64,000 nucleotides of DNA, taken from the NCBI GenBank assembly GCA_037127255.1, contig JBANSL010000009.1, positions 29,084,475 through 29,148,474 of the forward strand, in the 5' to 3' direction. Positions 10,874-20,318 of this stretch are shown one piece after another. How positions within the stretch are numbered: the first letter of the stretch is position 1; each line of letters opens with the position of its first letter. The position numbers were made by a program, and so were the translations under genes. The notes beneath the pieces were generated by a model. That model was not told the DNA's origin. It did not search any database and was given only the letters and a program-made list of their open reading frames with translations. Source of the DNA: Persicaria tinctoria. Its lineage: Eukaryota; Streptophyta; Magnoliopsida; Caryophyllales; Polygonaceae.

Positions 10874-13260
10874 TGTTTGTTTTGCAGGAGATCACCAAGG
10901 TGAATGAGCAAAAATGGATTATATATAGTGGATGCTCGAGGCATATGAGTGGGAAGAGTTCTCTCTTTCATGATCTAAAGGAGCAATCCACATGAACAAT
11001 CACTCTTGGTGACAAAGGAAAGTGCGACATCGTTGGTATTGGTAGTGTTGGGAGTGATCCTAACCATTGTATTAAAAATGTTTATCTTGTTAATTATTTG
11101 AAGTATAATTTGCTTAGTATTTCTTAACTATGTGATTATGGTAATAATGTTGGATTTAACAAGAAAAGATGTTTAGTGCGCAGAGAAGATACAGGTGAAA
11201 TAGTTCTAATTGTCTATCGTTATAACAACATCTATGCCGTGAATGCTGAGCAAGTGGCACAAGGAAGCGTAAACTGTCTAAAGGCTTTGACGGACGATCC
11301 AAAGCTCTGGCACAGGAGACTCGGTCATGTAAGCCCACATACACTACAAAAGCTTGTGTCTAAAGGGCTTGTAAGAGGACTACCTGAGATGGACTTCAAA
11401 GAGAAAAGGAACATGCAGGAACCGATTCTTAACACTGAAGAGTTGGCCCAAGGTGTTGAAGATTCATCCAAAGCCCTTGGTGTCCAATCCAACAGTGTTG
11501 AGACGTCAGAAACTGCTGTAACTGAACCTAACAGGACCACGGAGTCAAATGTACCACAAATCAATCCTGATGGTGTGACGAATCAAGGAGCTGAGACTAG
11601 CAAAAGGAAATTCAAATACTCCTCATCACACTCATTAAAGGATATCATTTCTGACCCTACTTCTAGTGTTCAAACTCGTTCTAAACTTAAAGATCTTTGT
11701 GCTTTTAACGCGTTTGTTTCTCTTATTGAGCCAAAGAAGGTAAATGAGGCACTTCAGGAGCCAGACTGGATTATAGCTATGCAAAATGAACTTAGCGAAT
11801 TTGAGAGGAACAAAGTCTGGACTTTGAAGCCTAGACCAAAGCATCAATCAGTCATTGGCACTCGATGGGTATTTCGAAACAAGCTGGATGAGAATGGTAA
11901 GGTTGTGAGGAACAAGGCAAGGCTTGTTGCCCAAGGCTACAATCAAGAGGAAGGTATTGACTACGAGGAGACCTTTGCTCCCGTAGCCAGGCTTGAAGCC
12001 ATTCGTATTTTATTAGCATTTGCATCTTTCATGAGCATAAAGTTATATCAAATGGATGTCAAGTGTGCTTTTCTTAATGGTTTCTTGGAGGAAGAAGTTT
12101 ATGTTGCTCAACCCCCAGGTTTTGAAAGCTCCGAATTCCCCAATCATGTTTACAAACTTGACAAGGCGCTTTATGGTTTGAAACAAGCCCCAAGAGCTTG
12201 GTACGAGCGCTTGTCTAAATATCTTTTAGAAAATGATTTTAAAAGGGGGTTGATCGACAAAACTCTTTTTATCAAGACCAAAGGAAAGGACATCTTGGTT
12301 ATCCAAATTTATGTTGATATATTATTTGGTGCTACTAACACATCTTTGTGCAAGGAATTTTCTGACATCATGTGCAGTGAATTTGAGATGAGCTTGATGG
12401 GTGAACTCAACTTCTTTTTAGGGTTACAAGTTCATCAATCCAAGAAAGGGATCTTCGTCAACCAAAGCAAGTACACTAAGGATCTCTTGAAGAAGTTCAA
12501 GATGGATCAATCCAAGGCAGCCAAGACTCCCATGAGCTCAACATTGTCTCTAGATCAAGACAAGACTGGAACAAGTGTCAATCAAAAGGAGTATCGAGGA
12601 ATGATTGGATCTTTATTATATCTCACGGCTAGTAGACCTGACATCATGTTTAGTGTTTGCATGTGTACTAGGTTTCAAGCCGATCCTAAAGAATCTCACC
12701 TCGTGGTTGTGAAGAGGATCTTTCGATATCTCAATGGCACTAAGGAACTTGGACTATGGTACCCAAAGCAAAAGGATTTCACTTTAATTGGATATTCTGA
12801 TGCAGATTTTGCAGGCTACAAGGTGGATAGGAAGAGCACATCAGGATGTTGCCAATTCTTAGGAACATCCTTGATCAGTTGGCACTCAAAGAAGCAAAAT
12901 TCAGTTGCTCTATCCACTGCAGAAGCCGAATACATTGCAGTTGGAGCCTGTTGCTCCCAAATCCTTTGGATAGCTCAACAAATGCGAGATCTTGGCATCA
13001 ACCTCAAAGGTATTCCAATTAAGTGTGACAATACAAGTGCCATCTCCATCACTAAGAATCCTGTTCAACATTCAAGGACCAAGCATATTGATGTAAGGCA
13101 TCATTTCATTAGAGATCACGTTGAAAAAGGTTATGTGTCCATATCTTTTATTTCTACTGATTATCAATGGGCTGGCATCTTTACTAAGCCTTTGGCAGAG
13201 GACAGGTTCACCTTCATTAGACGAGAGATTGGGATGCTTAACAAGGATGCACTTTCGTAG
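10873..13260 (+). pseudogene. SIRE-1 pol with integrase deletion and damaged RT
   Basis: The frame opens at an ATG overlapping the gag stop. The protease motif reads YSGCS where SIRE-2 has DSGCS, so the catalytic Asp is lost. In-frame stops TGA (10993-10995) and TAA (11125-11127) follow. The rest is open to 13260: the GAG-pre-integrase HRRLGH motif, then an abrupt join at about 11400 from MDFK to EKRN, then RT and RNase H. Compared with SIRE-2 the join removes about 865 bp, which is the integrase catalytic core. The RT active site near 12309-12317 reads YVD where SIRE-2 has YVDD, an in-frame loss of one GAT. RNase H motifs ([19 protein letters not shown]) are intact. Confidence 0.93.
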
Positions 13261-13723
13261 GGGGAGCTTTTCCTTTACGAAAGATAAACTCCACTCAATG
13301 TCAAGACCTTTGAGAGTTATGTCATGGTCTGCAAACTGAACAGTGGAGTACATATATCGGATCACACATTTTTGGTTAATATCTTCCTAGATATTTAATC
13401 AATTATTTTTATTATTTCAAAAATCCGTTTTTATCCTTGAACCGTTGGAGATATTTTATTTTGGAACAAAATCTTTTCAGTTATCTCCCTCCTATTTATT
13501 TGGATTATTTGAAATTTGAATTTGGAAGTTTTTAAATTGGCAAGTATCATTACCTCCCCCCATTGGAACTCTCAACCGTCCCATCAATCCGTCACCTTCT
13601 CTCTCTACTTAAACCAAATCATGTACCCGATTACTCCACACCTCAGAAATTATCCAAACCCTTTCCACTTCTTCATCTTCAACCTCTGAATCACCTCTCA
13701 AGAAACCCTAACCGACTACTTCC
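13261..13723 (+). other. SIRE-1 pol to env-like spacer
   Basis: This is non-coding, with a purine run (GGGGGAGC) straight after the pol stop that resembles a central polypurine tract. The sequence upstream of the env-like ATG at 13724 is pyrimidine-rich. An ORF opening at 13563 is in the wrong frame at its start and becomes the env-like frame only after about 13840. Confidence 0.5.
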
Positions 13724-15436
13724 ATGGCACCCAAAACCAAGAAAGTTGTCACTCCCAAAAGACTTGGCGCCACCCCCAAGGGACGCCAGGCCACTGCTAC
13801 CTCTCCCACACCCGAACCTGCTACTCAAGCCATCATCCCAGCCGTACGTTGTCCAGAGCACCATTAAGGCGAGCACGGCCACGGCTCCCAAAGGATCTCA
13901 GAAGCGCGCTGCTAAGAATCCCCTGAGTGCTAAACAAAAGGGGAAGAGAAAGATCTTGGTTGAGGAAGAGGACGAGGAAGAGGAGGAAGACGACCTTGAT
14001 GCCACCCTGGAAAGAGATGCTGCCAGGGAAGCTGAGGAAGAGGCCTTGAGGCAGAAAAAGGCCGATGAGGAGACCGAACTTGCTAAGAAAAAGGCCGAGG
14101 AAGAAGCTGCGCGGATTCGGATCGGAAGGAAGCCGAAGCCGAGGAGGTTCCATCCGAGGTGGAGCATGAGGAAGAAGAAGAAGAAGAAGAGGAGCAAGAG
14201 GGATCTGGAGAGGACGAGGAACCAGAAGGAGATGACGCGGGGTCCGCTGAGGACTCGGGGTCTGAGGAAGAGGAGGAAGAATCTCCCTCTCCTTCTCCTC
14301 CTCCCCCGTCTCCGAAGAAGCGGAAAACCTCTGTTCCTGTCAAGCCTCCATCCCCCAAGCGCACCAGGAAAGGCACTGTCAAGGGTCTTACAGTGCCGGT
14401 CAAGAGAGTTGCTCCAACAGTTGCGCGCAGAAAGAATGCAGACCCCCCGGCCTATATCCAGGTAAATCAATCCTTGCCCTCCTCTTGGTTTCAAGATGCT
14501 GAGACTGCTGGTAAGTGGGTAGACGAGTTTAGAACTCGTAAGATTAGTTGTTCTGATTTTTTAGATGTTGAGTTCTTCGAAGCTTTGAAGTTACCTTGCA
14601 TTGAGCTCCTCAAAAAATCCCCAGCCTGGAACCTTCTTAATCTTGAGACTGTTTACTACCCCGAGCTTACCCGACTCTTCTACATTAACCTAAAAGCCAA
14701 AAACGACACTGATGGTTGGTCTTTGGAGTCTGTCGTCAAAGGGGTTAGAATCTCTCTCAACTCCAATGATTTTGCAGATTCCCTAGGCTTACCTACACCA
14801 GTTCCACCTGCTGAAATCCACCCCTCGAAAGAAAATTGCATCATCCTAGCCCGAGCCAAATATCTCCTACCCGAAGCATCCAACAGCACCTCAAAGCAAC
14901 TCACCCACTCATCCCTAACCCTTGGGGCAAAAATTACATTTAACATCATTGTTAGATGCCTCCTACCCCGTCTTAACTATGGCTCACTCCTTACCGACAA
15001 TGACATGGTCCTGCTCTACCGCATTTTCAATGGCCTTGATCCTGATCTGGCCAACACTATCCTTGGAACCATGGCTCATGCCAGAAAAGGCTCTCCCCTC
15101 CCCTTTGCTACCCTTTTGACCCCTATCTTCAAAGCTTCTGGAATTGATGTCAAAAATGAAGAACAGATGCGTCATACGGGTAAGTTCGACTCTAAAGGCC
15201 TTGAAAAGATTGGCATCACTCGGTCTCCCCAAGGGACCTTGAGTCTTGCCACTCCTTCAAAAGCCTTTCCCACTGCTCCAGCTTTCGATGAACGCATGGA
15301 CAACCTAGAGTTGGGCTTGGAGGAAGTTCGCCTGGATATTAAGGAGCTGCAGAAGGAGGTGATGACAACGACGAGTGGGATTTCAACGATGCTGGAAGGA
15401 CTGTGGACGAGGCTCACTGATGATGCTCTGGAATGA
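13724..15436 (+). pseudogene. SIRE-1 env-like ORF (plant transposon-protein domain), frameshifted
   Basis: An ATG at 13724 opens a Lys/Pro/Thr-rich basic N-terminus (MAPKTKKVV), which hits TAA at 13865-13867. The reading continues in a second frame (about 13840-14118, Glu/Lys/Ala-rich, predicted helical) and then returns to the first frame from about 14120 to 15436. The third part has a run of Glu, an SPSP proline patch, clusters of Lys/Arg that look like nuclear-localisation signals, and then a globular region with FYINLKAK and LGLPTPVP. That region resembles the putative plant transposon-protein family found in SIRE/Endovir env-like ORFs. No signal peptide or clear transmembrane segment is visible, so an envelope role is unsupported here. 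Two frameshifts make it a pseudogene. Confidence 0.75.
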
Positions 15437-15777
15437 CTTAGCCTAAACCTTAACCCACCCTATCCCACCCCTGACTTGATACTTTGCTGGTTTGTTGGAA
15501 ACTTTTTCAAAACTTTTGGTGAATTTCTGGTGACTATTTTTACCTCCGCCCTTTGTTGAAAGACAAAAAGGGGGAGATGATCGTTAGACTTTGAAAGCCT
15601 CTGCTTAAAGGTCTTGAAAGACCTTGGTTTTTGATTTATGGTTTTCAGTTGGATGTTCTCTTTCTTTAAAATTATTTGATCCAACATTTGTCTAACCCTT
15701 GCAGGTACTTAGTCCGATTTTATTTATGATATATCTGTTTGACTAAGTTGCAGGGATGCACAGGTTTTGTCTTTCAT
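15437..15777 (+). other. SIRE-1 3' non-coding region
   Basis: No ORF. The stretch holds an internal AAAAAGGGGGAGATGA purine run at about 15566-15581 and leads into the polypurine tract. Confidence 0.6.
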
Positions 15778-15789
15778 CAAGGGGGAGAT
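15778..15789 (+). other. SIRE-1 polypurine tract
   Basis: CAAGGGGGAGAT lies immediately before the TG of the 3' LTR, the expected primer site for plus-strand synthesis. Confidence 0.85.
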
Positions 15790-16796
15790 TGATAACTCCC
15801 TCCCTTGATGAAAATCGGAATAGATGTTTCAAAGGCTTTGACAGGATATTTGTGTCAAAGGCCTTGGAGCATTAACAGTTGATGAAATACAAAACCTATC
15901 TTATTATTCGTATATTATTTTATCTTATTATATACTTCCATTATATTATATATATATATATATGAATGACTAACCATTTCAGGAAGTATATTCGAGATTA
16001 CATCCTTCCTTATACATGTTGAGGAGATCAGTTCAAAATAGATCATGGCGTTTCAAAGTATCCATAAATAGAAGATTGAAGATCATGACTGATTGGAAAG
16101 AGCCGTTGGAGATCTGGTGTTGAAGATCCTCACGCTCCATGCTATTATATAAAGGAAAGGAAGGAGAAGACAGATGATACAAGTGCTACACACGAGCTTT
16201 CATTCATTCAAGCGATATGTCTTCCAAGTGTCTCTCTCCTAAGCGCTCAAGAGTTTGTTGTTTATTTCAAAGCCTTTGAGAGTCACTGTGAGCTTATATG
16301 ATATATTTATTTCAAGTGTTACTCGAGAGTTTACAACTCGGGAAGTTGCACTAGGCTATTGATTTGCGAGAGTTAGAGGATTGTACTAGATAGCAGAGAG
16401 AGGTGGGGCTCTTCTAGATTGGTCTAGGACTCCAAGGGAACGTGAGTTGACTAGATTGCAATTGTATAGGAGAGAGGCTTCTCGGTGAGCTATTAGGATC
16501 CTAAGCTAAGCATTCAATAAAGCCTTTGAATCCTAGGGTTGTGGAAGAACCCTAGGCGGGGACGTAGGCCAAGTTGCGCTGAACCTCGTAAACAATTACT
16601 CGTGTTCTTTACTTATTGCTTTACCTTATTTCCGCACTTGGTTCGAATTGTTTAACTTTGTGATTCAGGTTTATCTCAAAGGTTTTGGTACAAGCTCCAA
16701 AAGTCTTGAGACTTTCTGCGAAAAACGGGCATACTCTATTCAACCCCCCTTCTAGAGTATTTCTTATTACATTGTTTTTATATTATCGAACCTTCA
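15790..16796 (+). repeat. SIRE-1 3' LTR
   Basis: The 1007-bp LTR is collinear with 7939-9015 and is flanked by AATTT at 16797-16801. Its TATA box is at 16146-16153. Confidence 0.96.
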
Positions 16797-16801
16797 AATT
16801 T

Positions 16802-17261
16802 TCTTATTTTGGCCGAATTTGGATACAATCTTTCCATATCCTTTTTTTAGTTGAAAAATATTTTTCAGATTTTAGCAATTGTTTTTAAACTTTTCTGGTT
16901 TTATTAGCCCTCCTCTGTTCTTCACTTCACGTCTGTGCTCTGCCTTCTATTATCCCTTTCTTCTCTACTTCTCTGCCCTTCTTCCTTTCAGTGGAGTTGC
17001 TATTGTGTTATTGGGTGTCTGGGCCATTGCTATTGTCCTATTGTTTGCTATGTCATTGCTGTCAGGTTCTCCCTTCTAAATCAGGTAATGTATGTTTTCC
17101 ACTTTTCCATTACTTGCTAGCTAGTTTCTACTACCCATTATAACATTCATTAATAGTTGCTAGTTTGTTTACTTTGCTTAGTATGTAATAAATGATTTTG
17201 CCGCATTTAAATTACATACAGATATGACTAATGAGAGTGTTGAGTGAAGAACTGATACAGG
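16802..17261. other. intergenic or 5' part of hAT remnant
   Basis: The sequence is pyrimidine-rich and low in coding signal. ORFs of 60-70 codons here have hydrophobic low-complexity translations. It may be intron or untranslated DNA of the hAT remnant that follows. Confidence 0.3.
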
Positions 17262-18145
17262 ATGGATATGTATGCATTGATTAATAAGAGATGGGAATGT
17301 AGCTACATTGTTCTTTACATGCAACTGGATACTTTTAATCCATAATTCTACTATGACAATGAAGAGGCCTTCACATGCAAAGAAGTGCTTAATGGCTTAT
17401 ATCATGTCATTCATAGATTGATTCCTAGTGCAAGAAACCAAGACAAGTTTATGGAAAAGCTCTCTCTGTACAAATGAGCTGAAGGGTTGTTTGGGAATGC
17501 ATTGACTATTAGACATAGAAAGCTAAAAGCACTAGGTAATATACTAATTAATAACCAATTATTTCCAGCTTTGTTTTCTATTAAAATTTAAATTATTGTC
17601 ATACTAAGACATGATTAATATCAATGCAATTTATGATGTACAACCCATGGTGCTTCTACTACTACCTTGTAAAATTTTGCCATCAAAGTTTTAAGTCTTA
17701 CTTGTAGTACCTCGGCATGTGAAAGGAATTGGAGCACTTTTGAGCATATAAGTTACCCTTCTTCTCTTAGTTGTTTGTTACTTTCAAGTGTCGAACTAAA
17801 ATCATATCATTGTGCAAGTTATATAGTAGTGTTGATTGTTACAACAAATTCATACCAAGAAGAGAAACAAGCTTGATCAGCAACGATTGAATGATTTGGT
17901 TGACGTGAAGTACAACTGAACCTTGCTAAAGAAGTATGAAATGCGCGACACCATTGACCCAATAAGCTTGAAGGACATTGATTAATCCAATGAATGGATG
18001 ACGGGAGCATTTTGAACAATATGTTGAAACTGAATCGGTGTATGAGAATGATGATCTTACTTGGGGCCAAGTTGCTAGTACTTTAGGTGCTCGCGTAGAA
18101 AGATTCAACCTAAGATCTAATAAAGGTCGAAACATAGGACAAAGC
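17262..18145 (+). pseudogene. hAT transposase remnant (C-terminal half)
   Basis: No long ORF survives. Reading the three plus frames gives the ordered blocks of plant hAT transposases. They are INKRWECS near 17273; KLSLYK.AEGLFGNALTIRHRK near 17453-17525; FAIKVLSLTCSTSACERNW, then STFEHI, at about 17680-17748; TKKRNKLDQQRLNDLVDVKYN at about 17855-17920; and NEWMTG with a DDLTWG motif to about 18070. The CERNWS and KRNRL-type blocks form the C-terminal dimerisation domain. A gap between FEHI and TKKRN fits an intron. Stops and frame changes show it is dead. DNA binding and catalytic N-terminal parts are missing. Confidence 0.85.
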
Positions 18146-18149
18146 GTAT

Positions 18150-19310
18150 CAAGTGATCGGGCTTCGTTGATGCAGCGAATCCCAGACATGTGTGTTTTTT
18201 GAAGAAATCAATGTACAACCTTAAGCAAACTCATCACGCTTAGTTTTAGCGATTTGCCTTATTCCTATATCAAATTGGTTTCTCTGGCTGTAGAAGTGAC
18301 TCATCTTTGTTCATTTACAAATGTTGCAATGCTTTGCTTTATCTGCTTCTTTATGGAGACGACATTGTTCTGACTGCTTCATCTGATTCTCTTCGGGGTA
18401 GAATCGTTTCCATGCTCAACAAGGAGTTTGTGATGACTGATTTGGGGCCACTATGATTCTTTCTTGGCGTCTTTGTTTAGCGCTCATCTACAAGCTTCTT
18501 TCTCTCCCAAGAACAGTATGCTCGGGAGATTGTTGCATGGGTCAATACATCCAATTGTAAGCCAGTAGTCACTCCAGTCGAGCCATCTTCCAAGCTCAGT
18601 GCGACTGTTGGCCCCAAGGTTACCGATCATTTCTTATATCGCAGCCTTGCCGGTGCCCTCCAATACTTGACTTTTATCCGTCCGGACATCAGGTTTGATG
18701 TTCAGCAAGTGTGCCTCTTCATGCATGATCCTCGTGAGCCGCATTTTCACGCTCTCAAGCGAATCATCCGCTACATTCATGATTTCATGGTACGTCCGCT
18801 CTTAGCATTACTATCTCTCCTTCCCGTAAAACAGTTCGATCTTATTGCATACAATGATGCTGATTGGGGAAGGTGTCCGAAAACTTGTCGTTCTGCATCC
18901 GGCTATTGTGTGTTTTTCAATGACACCCTGATCTCGTGGTCCGCTAAGTGTCAGTCGGTTGTTTGACTTGTTTCCCGTTCGATTGCTGAGGCGGAGTATC
19001 GCGAAGTGGCTAATGTTGTCTCTGAGTGTTCTAGGCTGCAAAATCTTCTCTTGGTGCTTCACTATCCTTTTTCCCGTGCTTCTATTTTGTACACGGACAA
19101 CATCTCGGTTGTTTACCTCGTCAACAACCCGCTTCAGCATCAACGCACGAAACACATTGAGCTTGACATACATTTCGTGTGTGACAAGGTGACTCTTGGA
19201 CATGTTTGTGTGCTCCATGTTCCGTCTTCTTTTTATTATGCCGATATATTCGACCAAGTTGTTACCAAGACAATTATTTTTGGATTTTCGGTCCAGTCTC
19301 ACTTTTCGCC
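18150..19310 (+). pseudogene. 5'-truncated Copia RT/RNase H remnant
   Basis: The remnant starts inside RT with GFVDAANPRHVCFLKKSM, matching the usual region just before the [10 protein letters not shown] motif, here altered to YNLKQTHHA. It continues through a YGDD active site (normally YVDD), FLSQEQYAREIV, and PDIRFDVQQ (18667-18960). RNase H follows with SASGYCVFF, SIAEAEYREV and RTKHIELDIHFV to about 19250. Stops at 18455, 18478 and 18963 break it. Gag, protease and integrase are absent. The hAT remnant abuts it directly. Confidence 0.88.
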
Positions 19311-19343
19311 CACTTCCAGTTTTGATTATGGGGGTTTAATAAA

Positions 19344-19859
19344 GGGAAAACTAATTAAAAACCCCCACCTTTGGGGGTATGGTAAAAATATATCCTCAAC
19401 TTTCAAATGTAATAAAAATATCCTGACCTTTGAGGGTACTGGTAATATATTACCATGGGTATTCTCACGAGTCAAAAATGCCGACAAGGCAACCTATGTG
19501 AAAGCCTTTTTACAAATTAGCACTAAAATTGAGTTTTCTTGAACGGTTTCCTTAGGGAAAAAAATAAACCGACAACAAAATTGATTCAACCAAGCAACTA
19601 ATCATGTCAAAATTGCATCAAATTAACACACCACGACTATTCCCAACAACCTCTTTATTTTTTCCTAAGGAAGCCATTAAAGAAAACCCTTGTCAAAAAA
19701 TCCACGTAGGCTATCTCTTCAGCATTTTTTACACGTGAGAAAACCCGTGGTAATATATTACCACTACCCTAAAAGGTCGGGATATTTTTATTACATTTGA
19801 AAGTTGAGGATATATTTTTACCATACCTCAAAGGTGAAGGTATTTTAATTAGTTTTCCC
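19344..19859. mobile_element. Mutator-like MITE with long terminal inverted repeats
   Basis: This 516-bp element starts GGGAAAACTAATTAAAA and ends with the reverse complement. The terminal inverted repeats extend about 125 bp each, with the shared block ATCCTCAACTTTCAAATGTA and its complement. A perfect 9-bp duplication TTTAATAAA flanks it at 19335-19343 and 19860-19868, the size made by Mutator-family transposases. It encodes no protein and must have moved in trans. Confidence 0.92.
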
Positions 19860-19868
19860 TTTAATAAA

Positions 19869-20008
19869 ATGTATTTTACATAATTTATATAATCCATATT
19901 TGTATTATTGTGTTTACACTTGTAATCCTATTAAATATAGTGAATGATATCCGAAGAGATCCCAAGTGGGAATTATCCATCTCTACTCTCTTTCACAGGT
20001 ATCAGAAC
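19869..20008 (+). repeat. Copia LTR end plus PBS-like site
   Basis: Removal of the MITE joins the Copia remnant tail (GATTATGGGGGT, polypurine-like) to a stretch ending CTCTACTCTCTTTCA. This is followed at 19997-20008 by AGGTATCAGAAC, a 10 of 12 match to the Copia PBS TGGTATCAGAGC. The order LTR end then PBS suggests a 5' LTR or a tandem or recombined copy, not a simple 3' end. Confidence 0.5.
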
Positions 20009-20318
20009 AAACAACAATTCATGTAATGAATTTATTTTATTTTCTATATATAAATATCAAATCTATATAGTACAACAATAATGTGTATAAAGTCTCCAAA
20101 AAAAAAATTGTGTATACCTATACATCTGTTCGATGGAAAAAAAAATGTACACCTACAAGTAAGGCAAAGGCAAATTAAAAGAGTGACTACAAATGCAACA
20201 TAAAAAAAAATCATCAATCAACGAACCCAATGTCTTATGTCTGTGCATATACACATGTATCAACTCATCCTATTTACTAGAACCCCGGAAAGACTCAAAT
20301 GTAACTCGATGCACCATG

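Larger units (their letters stand above)
7939..16796 (+). mobile_element. SIRE-1: SIRE/Maximus-type Copia element with env-like ORF, defective
   Basis: This is an 8.86-kb element with long LTRs (7939-9015 and 15790-16796). The target duplication AATTT is at 7934-7938 and 16797-16801. The LTR starts TGATAACTCC and ends CCTTCA. The PBS TGGTATCAGAGC lies two bases after the LTR, and the polypurine tract AAGGGGGAGA sits just before the 3' LTR. The order gag, pol, long spacer, acidic env-like ORF is diagnostic of the SIRE lineage. Outside the microsatellite the LTRs differ by only about eight substitutions by eye, so insertion was recent. Pol has lost most of integrase and one catalytic RT aspartate. 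Confidence 0.96.

Noticed and set aside
13833..14494. Long antisense ORFs rich in Ser or Leu
   Set aside because: Antisense of the GAG/GAA-rich acidic part of the env-like ORF. The composition alone keeps them open.
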